The position numbers and the translations under genes are program-made. Of a stretch of DNA of 64,000 nucleotides, positions 19,962-28,595 are shown piece after piece; the stretch's first letter is position 1; each line of letters opens with the position of its first letter. The notes beneath the pieces are model-generated. The model was given only the letters and a program-made list of their open reading frames with translations. It was not told the origin of the DNA and made no database searches. Origin of the DNA: Roseiarcus sp963782255 (GTDB lineage: Bacteria; Pseudomonadota; Alphaproteobacteria; Rhizobiales; Beijerinckiaceae); assembly GCA_963782255.1 (NCBI GenBank), contig CAWAIS010000001.1:2728001-2792000 (forward strand). Reading direction: 5' to 3'.

Positions 19962-21673
19962 ATTTCCTGCATCCGGCTCTCGGACAAGACCTCACGCCTT
20001 CGTCCACGGCACGTCGTGCCCAAGCCGGGTCAGACGAACGAGCCCGAAGTGCCCGTAGAGGTGCGAGAGTGGATAGCTCCCGCCCCTTCGTCGCCTGACT
20101 TTGTGCTTGAAGCGCAACCACCGGCGCAACCGCATCGCCGCGTAAGCATCGAGCGCCCGATACGCCTTGCTGAAGGCGCCTACCGAAAAGTAGTTCGCCC
20201 ATCCGCGCAGCGTGCGGTTCACTTTGCCCACCAGCGTTGTGGTCTCTTGCCATGTGCATGATCGCTCGGTCAGCGCGTGGACTTTCTCGACCGCGCGCTG
20301 AATGTTCTTCTTTGATGGCCGGTAGCCGATACGAGCCTGACCGGTCTTCGCCGAGTACATCCTGCCGAACGTGTATCCCAGAAAGTCAAACTCTCCTTCC
20401 GGCACCTTGCAGATGCGCGTCTTCTCCTCGTTCACCGTCAGCTTCAGCTTGCCCATAATTTCCCGCAGTCGCTGCAAGGCTTCTTCGGCCTTGCCCCTTC
20501 TGCACAGGATCACGAGGTCGTCGGCGTAGGTCACGAGCCGCGTGCCGAGGCTTCGCTCCAGCCCGAACATCTTCCATCCCAGCACGAACCGGCGCATGTA
20601 AATGTTCGCCAGCAAGGGTGAGATCGGCGAGCCCTGCGGAATGCCGCGCCGCTTGTCCCGCGCCTCGGTCGTACGTGTCCTCCGACCTCGATCGTCGGTT
20701 TCTTCCACGGGACAATCCAGCCACATCCTGATCAGATGAAGCACGCGCCGATCGACGATGCGACGCGCAACCGACTTCAAGAGCTCGGCATGGGGAATGC
20801 TCCCGTAGTAGTCCGCGAGGTCCGCGTCCACGACTTCCGGGTGGCCACGAAACAGCAGCTCCTCCACCTCGACCACCGCCTGCTGGGCGTTGCGCCCGGG
20901 GCGGTAGGCATAGAGTTCCGAGGGAAGGTCGGCCTCGAAGATCGGCTCCAGCACCAGCATCGCGGCTAGCATGCAGACCCGATCCCGCAAGGTTGAGATG
21001 CCCAGCGGCCTGAGTTTGCCGTTGGCCTTCGGTATGAAAACGCGTCTGATTGGGTCCGGTCGGTAAGTCTCCTGCCTGAGCGCAAGCGCCAGTTCGCCCA
21101 GCCATCGCTCGACCCCGTACGCCTCGACGGCCTCGAAGTCCTGACGGTCCACGCCCGGCGCGCCCTTGTTGGAGCGGCACTGGGCGTAGGCGTGCGCCAG
21201 AATGTCCTCGCGGCTGATCTTGTCGTAGAGGGCGTAGAAGCGGTAGCCGGGTTCAGCCTTCGCTTTCGCGTGCAACGCCGTCTGCAGTTTCTGAACGCTG
21301 TCCGGAGTTGATAGGTTGCCCAATCTCCAGGTCCTTCACTACGTCTTGCGTCTGTCCTGAACTGAGGTCCCTTCCCTCCCCCCGGCGTTACCCGGCTTCC
21401 TCGGTACTACGAACCTCTCCGCCACCCATGAGCGCCCGGCCTCTCCCTCGCGGGCGTCCGGTTGATCATCCCTAACCACGCCCATGGGCTTCCCGTGTTG
21501 CGCGCGCTTTCCTTCCTGTACGTGCCGCCGCCAGTACCCCGGTGCAGCGACTGGGCGTCGTCTTCGCTCGTCTCACCCAGCCGTATCAGCCTTCCCCGAA
21601 ATTGCGGTCGGGTCGGCCTGCACATCGTCCTTTTCGAGGCTTGCTCGGCGTTCACTCGGGTTGCGGCCCGCAC
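19962..21673 (-). mobile_element. Group II intron, truncated in domain V
   Basis: The reverse-transcriptase gene sits in a non-coding frame typical of a bacterial group II intron. The likely 5' splice end is GTGCG at 21673-21669 (minus strand), followed by about 350 bases of structured RNA before the ORF. After the ORF stop the 5' half of domain V is recognisable (GAGCCGGATGCAGGAAAT, 19979-19962), including its GNRA-type loop start. The sequence then ends at the IS481 right repeat. Without the 3' half of domain V and domain VI the intron cannot splice. The 5' boundary is a motif-level call. Confidence 0.7.
19992..21323 (-). CDS. ltrA: Group II intron reverse transcriptase/maturase
   Basis: A 443-residue protein with the RT fingers-palm blocks: GAPGVDRQDFE, IPKANGKLRPLGI, KRRGIPQGSPISPLLANIYM and the active-site YADD in TYADDLVILCRRG. 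The C-terminal maturase (X) / GIIM-type domain is visible (KVNRTLRGWANYFSVG, RWLRFKHKVRRRRGG). No HNH endonuclease domain is seen, so mobility would use the RT/maturase alone. The protein is intact, but its host RNA lost domain V. Confidence 0.95.
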   Translation of the reverse strand: MGNLSTPDSVQKLQTALHAKAKAEPGYRFYALYDKISREDILAHAYAQCRSNKGAPGVDRQDFEAVEAYGVERWLGELALALRQETYRPDPIRRVFIPKANGKLRPLGISTLRDRVCMLAAMLVLEPIFEADLPSELYAYRPGRNAQQAVVEVEELLFRGHPEVVDADLADYYGSIPHAELLKSVARRIVDRRVLHLIRMWLDCPVEETDDRGRRTRTTEARDKRRGIPQGSPISPLLANIYMRRFVLGWKMFGLERSLGTRLVTYADDLVILCRRGKAEEALQRLREIMGKLKLTVNEEKTRICKVPEGEFDFLGYTFGRMYSAKTGQARIGYRPSKKNIQRAVEKVHALTERSCTWQETTTLVGKVNRTLRGWANYFSVGAFSKAYRALDAYAAMRLRRWLRFKHKVRRRRGGSYPLSHLYGHFGLVRLTRLGHDVPWTKA

Positions 21674-22051
21674 ACTCGCGCCGTCACCTATACGTGACGC
21701 GCTATACCGAAGGCTTCAGCCATTTCGTCACCTCCATGACTGCTCCGGTTGCTTCCGGCTGGAGCGTTCGCCGGGTGGGCCTCTCACCCACTGGAAAGCG
21801 CCGCCTTTCACGGCGCACGCAAGAAGCGGGCTTTGCCGGACGGTTTGGCGAATGACACAAATCCGGCCCTTTGCTACCGTTCGCGTTCGCTCCGGTACGG
21901 GAGGAGGGCGCCAGGAGCGGCTGTTCTGAGAGATGCGCCGAACGCGCCAGTTCGACCCAAGCGGAAATGCATTTACCCCTGCGACTGCCTTGGCGCGGCG
22001 ATGCACTGGCGGCCCGCACTCAAAGAACTGCCATTCTTGTCAAAATTACAT
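21674..22051. other. Unassigned stretch upstream of the intron
   Basis: Presumed former 5' exon side of the intron. Next to the intron edge the minus strand reads CGTCACGTATAGGTGACG, a six-pair hairpin that could be an intron target structure. Several open frames occur on both strands, but none has a credible ribosome site or a recognisable domain. I see no gene. Confidence 0.4.
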
Positions 22052-22895
22052 TTACATTCGCCTGTATGCTTCGCTTAGCCATTTCGCGAGATTTTCGAGA
22101 TCGCCGAAGACACTAAACGTGTTGATGTTGAGGAGCGCCAGTTCTTTCCGGATATCTTCTTTTGCTTCCCGCGGAACAATAAATTCTTTAAGCGTGCTGT
22201 TCGCCCTCAAAGTCAGCTCGGCGAATTCTTCGTCCGGGCGGTCGACAATTCCTTCGTCCGGATCTGTTGGCTGTCGAGGAGCGTGAAAGGTAAAACAGCT
22301 CTGCTGTAAACTTATGCGGCGGTCGAAGTGGTCTGGCCGCACAGGGAAGATAAATTTTGGAAAAGCTACTGACGGAGGCCAGTCGGTAATCTGCTTCAGC
22401 GCCTCCTTGAACGTCGGATGGCCGGAGGTCGCGATACCTAGAAACGGCTGTCCATTAGACTGAAATGCCTTTTGCGTCGGACCTAACACCTGCGCATTCA
22501 TCGCAAATAACTTTCCGTCTTGACCTTCCTGCTCCGCGCCTCCGCTGACCGCGAAAAACAATCCCGCAAGAGGACTCGTAGTCCAATCCAACAGTCTGGT
22601 TGGCATTCCGTAATGCTGCTGTAAAAAGTATAGCTGCTCGGAACTCTCGTTGCCTGCGCGGATACCCGCAGAGCGGACCTCGAAAATCTTGATTAAGAAA
22701 TCGTTCTTTTTGCAGTCGACTTTCTTTTGCTTTCTCTTTCACAAAGTCAGGCCGATAGACTTTGGGCAACAGCCTCCACTCGGAGTTTGCCTGGCCACGA
22801 AACCACAAGTTTAAATGCGGCTGATCCACTTTTGCAAGTTCGCCACCTCGAAGCTCCTTCATCAGCGCGCTGATGTTTTCAATTGTCTTGCCCAT
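22052..22895 (-). pseudogene. FRG-domain protein, frameshifted
   Basis: The FRG domain is named for conserved F/R/G residues and is frequent in bacterial defence and mobile regions; its activity is not established here. The start MGKTIENISALMKELRGG and the block LWFRGQANSEWRLLPKVYRP are in one frame up to QDF. The continuation EVRSAG...YFLQQHYGMPTRLLDWTTSPL is in another frame. An extra base in the T4 run at about 22683-22686 explains the shift; with T3 the two parts join into one protein of about 280 residues. The region is less GC-rich than its surroundings, consistent with transfer. A sequencing error in the run is the alternative. Confidence 0.75.
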
Positions 22896-23223
22896 AGTCC
22901 CTCAGACAGTCTTTCCCGCTTCCATCGCTGTGCGTGGGGCCGTTGTCGAGCCGGTCGGCCTTGCCGGCCTAGCCGAGGATTGCGTTGGCGAGCGAGGCCA
23001 GAATGATATTTGCCGGCTACGCCCCACTACCTCAATGGGATCGATTGGTTGCCCCTGCCGAAACAGGTGCATAAGGGTTCGCTTCCCGCCCTCCGCGGCA
23101 GTCCGCCGGGGCTTCCCATGAATGCCCGCTCCGGGCGGCGAGCGCCCCTTTAGGCAATGCCCGCATGCCAGCCCATTTGTCCCGTTCGCGATCGCAATCC
23201 GCGACGGCAGCTTCACTGAAGGG
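22896..23223. other. Gene-free stretch between the FRG gene and the IS91-type element
   Basis: No credible coding frame, tRNA or clear element end is visible. It may contain promoter sequence for the FRG gene and unrecognised remnants of insertions. Confidence 0.4.
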
Positions 23224-23280
23224 TTTCAGACGCCGGCCCTTTCGGACGGTCGTGCGAGACGCGGGGGCCGGCGTTTGAAA
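23224..23280. repeat. Long hairpin downstream of the IS91-type transposase
   Basis: TTTCAGACGCCGGCCC (23224-23239) pairs with GGGCCGGCGTTTGAAA (23265-23280), 15 of 16 positions, with a 25-base loop. IS91-family elements have a hairpin-bearing replication-origin end downstream of the transposase, and this may be it. A simple terminator is the other reading. Confidence 0.4.
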
Positions 23281-23334
23281 GCCTCGTAAGGAGGAAACCG
23301 CGGGGAGGAAGGGCGCTGTTTGACCGAGCGCGGC

Positions 23335-23577
23335 CTATGGGGATTTGAGGATCGCGGTCGGATCGCCGATTTGGGGGCGGTGGCGGAAGGCGGTCGGTTT
23401 CATCGTCGGGAGCCGAGACGACGGGCTTCTTGTCGGGCGCGGATGAGGGCGACGGGGATGGGCTCGGCGGCTGGAGAGCCTGTGCGGACGTCGGGAGGAC
23501 GTCGCGTTCCTGCTCCGGCGTGCGGCTGGAGGCGAGGGGAAGCGACGCTGCGAGGCGGGACGCGCGGCGTCGGTCAT
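23335..23577 (-). CDS. Doubtful Arg/Pro/Ser-rich reading frame after the IS91 transposase
   Basis: An 80-codon frame starts with an ATG that overlaps the transposase stop (ATGA junction) and ends in DPTAILKSP. Composition is extremely Arg/Ser/Pro-rich, as expected for a chance frame in GC-rich DNA, and no domain is visible. The overlap is the only argument for it. Confidence 0.2.
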   Translation of the reverse strand: MTDAARPASQRRFPSPPAARRSRNATSSRRPHRLSSRRAHPRRPHPRPTRSPSSRLPTMKPTAFRHRPQIGDPTAILKSP

Positions 23578-24791
23578 GACGTGTCGATCCTGATCCGGCT
23601 TGGGGAAGGCGATCGCGCGGGGCGCGGCCCTTCGAACGTCTCGACAATGATCATCCGGCCGCCGCAGCAGGGGCAGCGCCGCGCCGGCGAAACGGCTTCG
23701 GCCTGGCCGTCGGTCTCGGCGTGCGAGCCCTCGGGTGCAGCCTCGGGCGCGGCGAGCGCCTGGCGGACGCGCTCGATGTTGCTGGCTCGGACCGCGCCGG
23801 CGAAGAGGCCGTAGTGTCGGATGCGGTGGAAGCCGCTCGGCAGCACGTGCAGGAGAAAGCGGCGGATGAACTCGTGGGCCGCGAGCGTCATGGTCTTGAA
23901 CCGGTCGCGGCCTTCGACCCGATAGTCCTTCCACTTGAATGTGACGCCCTTGTCGTCCAGCTCCATGAGCCTGGAGTTCGAGATCGCGACGCGGTGGGTG
24001 TAGCGGGCGAGATAGGCGAGCACGGCCTTCGGCCCGGCGAACGGCCTCTTGGCATAGACGATCCATTCCGATCGGCGCAGCGGCGCGAGGACGGCGTCGA
24101 AGGCGGCTTTGTCGGCGAGCCGCGCGAGGTCGCCGAGGAAGACGAGGCGTCCGGCCGCATGCAGGGCTGCGAGCCCTTCGAGGAAGAGCCGGCGGAAGAG
24201 ACGCGACAGCATCCGCACGGGCAGGAAGAAGCCGGGCTTGCAGGCGATCCAGCGCGATCCGTCCAGCGACAGGCCGCCGCCGGGAACGATGACGTGGACG
24301 TGCGGATGGTGGGTCAGCGCCGAGCCCCAGGTGTGCAGTACGGCGGTCAGGCCGATGCGCGCGCCCAGATGCTTCGGGTCGGCCGCGATCGTGGTCAGCG
24401 TCTGGGCGGCGGTCCTGAACAGGAGGTCGTAGACGGGGGACTTGTTCTGGAACGCGACGGCGCCGATCGACGCCGGCAGGGTGAAGACGACGTGGTAATA
24501 GGGAACCGGCAGGAGTTCGGCCTCGCGGTCTTCGAGCCATTCCCTCGCCGCGGCCGCCTGGCACTTCGGGCAGTGGCGATTGCGGCAGGAATTGTAGGAG
24601 ATCCGTTCGTGCGCACAGTCCTCGCAGCGCTCGACGTGTCCGCCGAGCGCGGCTGTGCGACAGGTCTCGATCGCCGACATGACCTTCAACTGGTCGAGGC
24701 TCACGTGACCGGCGTTGGCCATTCGCCACGCCGCCCCGTGGGCGCGAAAGACGTCGGCGACCTCCAGGTGGTGACCCGGTGGCCGCGCCAT
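23574..24791 (-). CDS. IS91-family (HUH) transposase
   Basis: A 405-residue rolling-circle transposase. An N-terminal zinc-binding region (CEDCAHERISYNSCRNRHCP with CPKC) precedes the metal-binding HUH motif HHPHVHVIVPGGG near residue 160. The region with the catalytic tyrosine, LARYTHRVAISNSRL, follows, and FLLHVLPSGFHRIRHYG is typical of the family. A C-terminal CPCCGG knuckle is present. It appears intact. Confidence 0.95.
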   Translation of the reverse strand: MARPPGHHLEVADVFRAHGAAWRMANAGHVSLDQLKVMSAIETCRTAALGGHVERCEDCAHERISYNSCRNRHCPKCQAAAAREWLEDREAELLPVPYYHVVFTLPASIGAVAFQNKSPVYDLLFRTAAQTLTTIAADPKHLGARIGLTAVLHTWGSALTHHPHVHVIVPGGGLSLDGSRWIACKPGFFLPVRMLSRLFRRLFLEGLAALHAAGRLVFLGDLARLADKAAFDAVLAPLRRSEWIVYAKRPFAGPKAVLAYLARYTHRVAISNSRLMELDDKGVTFKWKDYRVEGRDRFKTMTLAAHEFIRRFLLHVLPSGFHRIRHYGLFAGAVRASNIERVRQALAAPEAAPEGSHAETDGQAEAVSPARRCPCCGGRMIIVETFEGPRPARSPSPSRIRIDTS

Positions 24792-24801
24792 GCGGCCGCG
24801 G

Positions 24802-25677
24802 TCAGTCGGCCGGCTTTCGCTTCGCCAGGTTGACGCCGAGCCGCTCGAGCGGGCTCTTGACGTCGCGGATCGTGTTGACCGCGACCTGGGTGTAGAGCGC
24901 GGTCGTCTCGAGCTTGGCGTGGCCGAGCAACACCTGGATCACGCGAATGTCGACGTCCTGCTCGAGCAGATGGGTGGCGAAGCTGTGCCGCAGCGTATGC
25001 GGTGACACGCGCTTGGAGATGCCGGCCAGGTCTTTGGCGGCGGTGACGGCGCGATTGAGCTGACGGGCGGTGATCGGGTTGACCGGGTTTTGGCCGGGGA
25101 ACAGCCAGGCCCGCGGCCGCGCCGCCTTCCACCATGCGCGCAACAGTTCGAGCAGTTGCGGCGACAGCATCACATAACGGTCCCGCTGCCCTTTGCCCTG
25201 CTCGACCCGAAGCGTCATGCGCTGGCTGTCGATGTCGGACACCTTCAGGTGCGCGACCTCGGACACGCGCAGGCCCGCGCCGTAGGCGACGCTGAGCGCG
25301 GCCTTGTACTTCAGGCCCGGCGCGGCTTCGAGCAGGAGCGCGACCTCTTCCTGGCTGAGCACGACCGGCGCCCTGCGCGGCTTGTTCACGATCGTCAGAG
25401 GACGAACGAGGTCTGGCCGTTCGAGCGTCACGGTGAAGAAGAACCGAAGCGCGGTGACGGCGGCGTTGATCGAACCTGGGCTGATCTGCTGCTGCGCCAG
25501 ATGCAACTGAAAGCGGCGAAGGTCCTCCTTCGTCGCCGTATCGGGCGACCGGCCCAGGAAGGCCGTAAAGGTCCTGACGTGCCGGACGTAGTCCTTCTGC
25601 ACCTTCTCCTTGAACCGACGCGCCGTCATGTCGTCGATCATGCGCTGACGCAGCGGGTTGATGGGCTTGTCGGACAT
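24802..25677 (-). CDS. Tyrosine recombinase (phage-integrase family) of the IS91-type element
   Basis: A 291-residue site-specific recombinase. The N-terminal SAM-like core-binding domain (about 1-100) is followed by a catalytic domain with Arg in YGAGLRVSEVAHL, HTLRHSFATHL (His-x-x-Arg), GHAKLETT and the nucleophile Tyr in TALYTQV. XerC/XerD-like in size. It is transcribed just ahead of the HUH transposase, a pairing known for some IS91 relatives, and may act in resolving or integrating circular intermediates (inference). Confidence 0.93.
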   Translation of the reverse strand: MSDKPINPLRQRMIDDMTARRFKEKVQKDYVRHVRTFTAFLGRSPDTATKEDLRRFQLHLAQQQISPGSINAAVTALRFFFTVTLERPDLVRPLTIVNKPRRAPVVLSQEEVALLLEAAPGLKYKAALSVAYGAGLRVSEVAHLKVSDIDSQRMTLRVEQGKGQRDRYVMLSPQLLELLRAWWKAARPRAWLFPGQNPVNPITARQLNRAVTAAKDLAGISKRVSPHTLRHSFATHLLEQDVDIRVIQVLLGHAKLETTALYTQVAVNTIRDVKSPLERLGVNLAKRKPAD

Positions 25678-25688
25678 CGCGAAAGCTC

Positions 25689-25727
25689 CTGTCTCCCATG
25701 GGGTTGAACCCCATGATTCTGAGACAG
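25689..25727. repeat. Nested palindrome at the recombinase side of the IS91-type element
   Basis: An inner perfect hairpin CATGGGG-TTGAA-CCCCATG (25697-25715) is enclosed by CTGTCTC (25689-25695) and GAGACAG (25721-25727). This looks like the terminus hairpin of an IS91-type element or the recombination site of its tyrosine recombinase. It also lies upstream of the recombinase start, so an operator is possible. Confidence 0.55.
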
Positions 25728-25856
25728 TCCTGGCCTCGTCCGACCCAGCTTCCCGCGCTGCCCTCGCCGCAGCTACCGCGCGAGCGGTTTAGATTCTATG
25801 GGCGCGCGGCGGGCGTTGGCGCCTTCGTCGCGGCAACCAAACGATGGAGCGCCCCT

Positions 25857-27020
25857 ATGTCAAAGCAGAACGACTTGAGCAAATGCGTCGTCGCGCTCGA
25901 GCAAGACGCGACATTGATCGCCGTGGTCGAGATGGGCCAGTCGAGTTGGCTGGTCGCGGGCATCGTGCCAGGGCTGGATCGTTATCCCTTGAAGAAGCTC
26001 GGCCCGGATCGCAACGCCCTCCTGCAGCTTCTGCACCGTTGGCGGGAAGAAGCCGCTAAAGCTGGCCACGCGATCGACCGGATCGCCGTTGCCTACGAGG
26101 CAGGCCGCGATGGCTTCTGGCTGGCGCGCTGGCTGCGTTCCCAATCCATCGAAGCCTATGTGATCCACCCGTCGAGCGTCCCGGTGTCGCGCGAGCACCG
26201 AAGGGTGAAGACGGATCGGCTCGACACAGAGCTCCTCAAGCGCGCCTTCCTCGGCTGGCTGCGCGGCGAACCGAAGCATTGCAGCATGGCGGCCATCCCC
26301 GCGCTCGAGGACGAGGATGCGAGACGACCCAGCCGCGAGCGTCAGGTCCTGGTCGGAGAGCGCACACGCATCGTCAACCGCCTGAAGGCCAATCTCGCCC
26401 GGCTCGGCATTCGCGGCTTCCGGCCCAATCTCGCTCGGGCGCCAAGCCAGCTTGAAGCCCTGCGCACGCCGGAGGGCGTCGCCATACCTACGAACACGTT
26501 GGCCGAGATGCGGCGCGACCTGGACCGCCTGCGCTTCGTCAAGCAGCAGATCAAGGAGATCGAGAAGACCCGCACCGAGCGTCTGGCGAAGACGCCAGAC
26601 GAGCCACGCCATGCGTCGGCGCATGTCCTTACACGCGTGGTCGGCGTCGGCGTCGAGTCCGCGGACATGCTTATCCAGGAGGTGTTCTCGCGGGAGATCC
26701 GGGACCGTAGGGCACTGGCGCGCTATGCCGGGCTCACCGGAGCTCCAGACGAGAGCGGGCAAAGACGGCGCGAGCGGGGACTCGCCAAAGCAGGCAACGC
26801 TCGGGTGCGCCGCGGGATGATCGAACTCGCCTGGGGTCATCTGGTGCACCAGAAGGGCAGCCCGCTCAGCGCATGGTATCGGAGGCGAACGTCGGACTCA
26901 CGGCGGGGCGTGCGCAAGACGATGATCGTCGCGCTCGCGCGCAAGCTCCTCATCGCGCTGTGGCGGCTCGCCACGACCGGCGAAGCGCCGGAAGGTCTGC
27001 TGCTTCGCCCGGCAGCGTAG
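25857..27020 (+). CDS. IS110-family transposase (IS1111-like)
   Basis: A 387-residue DEDD transposase starting MSKQNDLSKCVVAL. RuvC-like N-terminal residues are in AVAYEAGRDGFWLARWL and VKTDRLDTELLKRAFLG. The C-terminal transposase_20 region has VVGVGVESADMLIQEVF and RYAGLTGAPDESGQRRRERG, with the LAKAGNARVRRGMIELAW core that contains the conserved serine-type site region. Start chosen by family similarity; 53 upstream in-frame codons have none. The frame looks intact. Confidence 0.92.
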   Translation: MSKQNDLSKCVVALEQDATLIAVVEMGQSSWLVAGIVPGLDRYPLKKLGPDRNALLQLLHRWREEAAKAGHAIDRIAVAYEAGRDGFWLARWLRSQSIEAYVIHPSSVPVSREHRRVKTDRLDTELLKRAFLGWLRGEPKHCSMAAIPALEDEDARRPSRERQVLVGERTRIVNRLKANLARLGIRGFRPNLARAPSQLEALRTPEGVAIPTNTLAEMRRDLDRLRFVKQQIKEIEKTRTERLAKTPDEPRHASAHVLTRVVGVGVESADMLIQEVFSREIRDRRALARYAGLTGAPDESGQRRRERGLAKAGNARVRRGMIELAWGHLVHQKGSPLSAWYRRRTSDSRRGVRKTMIVALARKLLIALWRLATTGEAPEGLLLRPAA

Positions 27021-27570
27021 CCACAACGGAGTTGCTGCAGGCGAGCGTCACGACGGTGCCCGACCTGTAGACGACGGCCCGAGGCGGCGGCAACCCGACA
27101 TGGACTATGGCCTTCGCGCCGCGGTTTAGAATGGGCCCGCCCCTCGGAGCTTTGCCGCCGATGCGCATGACTGCATCATGGTGCGACCTTCGTGGTCGGC
27201 CGAATACAAGTTCGTGACGCGCGACGCGCGCCCAATGGCGAGCTCCCCTCGGTATCGTCGCCGCTGTCGAAACTGAACTGAACGAGCGGGACACACCCGT
27301 GTCGCCCGACTGAGGAAGCTTGACGCTGTGCTCGGGCCCCTCAAGGCAAGTCGCTCCGCGATGGCCTTCGGCCACCCTTGACGGCCACTGCGCGCAGTGT
27401 CCGAAGGAAAGTCAGGTCGGGACGAGGAGATGTCGCGGGCCAATCGAACAAGGAGATGCTCGCTATCGCCACCCTTGACAGCAATCGCCCCATACAAGTC
27501 CATACGTCGAGTCCCGTCGTTCCGCCGGCGCGGCGAACGACCGCCTTGGGTCGAAACCGGTCCGGCTGAT
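27021..27570. other. Non-coding right side of the IS110-family element
   Basis: About 550 bases without a credible gene. IS110/IS1111 elements carry a structured non-coding end that encodes the bridge RNA; in the IS1111 group it lies downstream of the transposase, as here. I could not delimit the element end or fold an RNA by eye. Long frames on both strands are composition artefacts. Confidence 0.4.
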
Positions 27571-28059
27571 TCAGCCCGCCGACCCGAAAAGACGTCGATC
27601 CCAGAAAACCGGCTGATGCAGGCTCGCCTCGACGAGCCGAAACTCAGCATGAGCAGGGTTGATCATGATGTTGTCGTCGAGCCGGGCGACGATGCTGGGG
27701 GCGATGAGGACGAGGCTCCGTTTCTGATTGAACCATTGCTCGCCGAACTTCCGGCTCGCCGTCGGCGGCAGGTTGTCCCAGCCCGGCAGGCTCGGCGGGG
27801 AAAAGACCTCATAGGAGACACCCCGGGGGATGGTGATCTGAATGTAATGCTGGTTCGGCGGCAGTCGCCCGCCGCCATTGGCCAGTATTTCGAGCAGCGC
27901 CGTGGAATAATGCTCGCTCGAATAAATGAGAGGGCTTCCCGGCGTATTCCATCGGCCGGGAGCGAGGGTGGAGCCAGTCGCGTCGAAGATCGGATGGACG
28001 CCTGCCGGATCGCCGATGCGGAATGCGGTCAATCCCCGATCGAGGATCTGCGCTGTCAA
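27571..28059 (-). CDS. RES-domain toxin (NAD-degrading) of a type II toxin-antitoxin pair
   Basis: A 162-residue RES protein. Known RES toxins are NAD+ phosphorylases or glycohydrolases that deplete NAD. The family Arg, Glu and Ser are visible in TAFRIGDP, ALLEILANGG and SLVLIAPSIV, with the GRWNTPGSPLIYSSEH block near residue 35. The start is TTG overlapping the antitoxin TGA (TTGA), so toxin translation depends on the antitoxin gene. It lies at the inner edge of the mobile island. Confidence 0.92.
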   Translation of the reverse strand: MTAQILDRGLTAFRIGDPAGVHPIFDATGSTLAPGRWNTPGSPLIYSSEHYSTALLEILANGGGRLPPNQHYIQITIPRGVSYEVFSPPSLPGWDNLPPTASRKFGEQWFNQKRSLVLIAPSIVARLDDNIMINPAHAEFRLVEASLHQPVFWDRRLFGSAG

Positions 28060-28526
28060 ATCGCCGTGCCGTATTTGAGATGGCCAAGAATGTCGAGGAT
28101 CAGGTCCGCTCCGAACTCGCTTTGAATGACGAGGTCAATGGGCCGATTGTCGTCCGCCATCAGGTTGCGACGGAACAGAAAATCCCGCGCCTCTTCGTCG
28201 GCGCCCCAGACGTCGCGCGCCGCGCTCCACACCCTGGCGAGGCGCGCCAGTCGGGCCCCCTCCTCCGGCGACAGCTTGTTCGTCGTCTTTCGACGTTCGA
28301 GCGTGGCCTTGGGAACAAGCCGGTACTTGAATTGCGCATCGCCGGGCGCGAGCAAATGCGCGACCTTGTCGACGGCCTTGACCGGCAGCCCATGCTCAAT
28401 GCGGAAGATCAGCGTGATGGGCGATAGGGCCTCCAACGATTTTGCCGAAAGCCCCAACACCGCCGCCACCTCGCCCGACGCAAACATCACGCCCTCCGTT
28501 TCATATGAGGCTGAATATAGTCTCAT
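28056..28526 (-). CDS. Xre/MbcA/ParS-type antitoxin of the RES pair
   Basis: A 156-residue antitoxin upstream of the RES gene. The N-terminal Xre-like helix-turn-helix (ASGEVAAVLGLSAKSLEAL) would bind the operon promoter. The C-terminal DUF2384 toxin-binding domain is seen in ARDFLFRRNLMADDNRPIDL and GADLILDILGHLKYG. An internal ATG at 28487 is an alternative start. The T/A-rich sequence around 28500-28525 is the likely promoter and autoregulatory site. Confidence 0.9.
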   Translation of the reverse strand: MRLYSASYETEGVMFASGEVAAVLGLSAKSLEALSPITLIFRIEHGLPVKAVDKVAHLLAPGDAQFKYRLVPKATLERRKTTNKLSPEEGARLARLARVWSAARDVWGADEEARDFLFRRNLMADDNRPIDLVIQSEFGADLILDILGHLKYGTAI

Positions 28527-28595
28527 CTGAGGCGACCGTCAAGGGCGGCGGACGCGCGGGCCGTTCGCAGCGCCTCGAGGCGACTTATATTAGGC

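Larger units (their letters stand above)
23224..25727 (-). mobile_element. IS91-family element with tyrosine recombinase (approximate limits)
   Basis: The tyrosine recombinase and HUH transposase genes lie ten bases apart in the same direction, flanked by a hairpin at each side (23224-23280 and 25689-25727). IS91 elements transpose by rolling circle from an origin downstream of the transposase to a terminus upstream, without inverted repeats or target duplication. The exact ends therefore cannot be read from sequence alone, and the limits given are the hairpins. Confidence 0.5.

Noticed and set aside
21484..21929. Plus-strand frames across the intron 5' region and its flank
   Set aside because: They overlap the structured intron RNA in antisense and show no recognisable domain or start signal.
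27126..27650. Minus-strand frame of about 170 codons downstream of the IS110 transposase
   Set aside because: Arg/Ser-rich, overlaps the RES toxin end, and lies where the element's non-coding end is expected.
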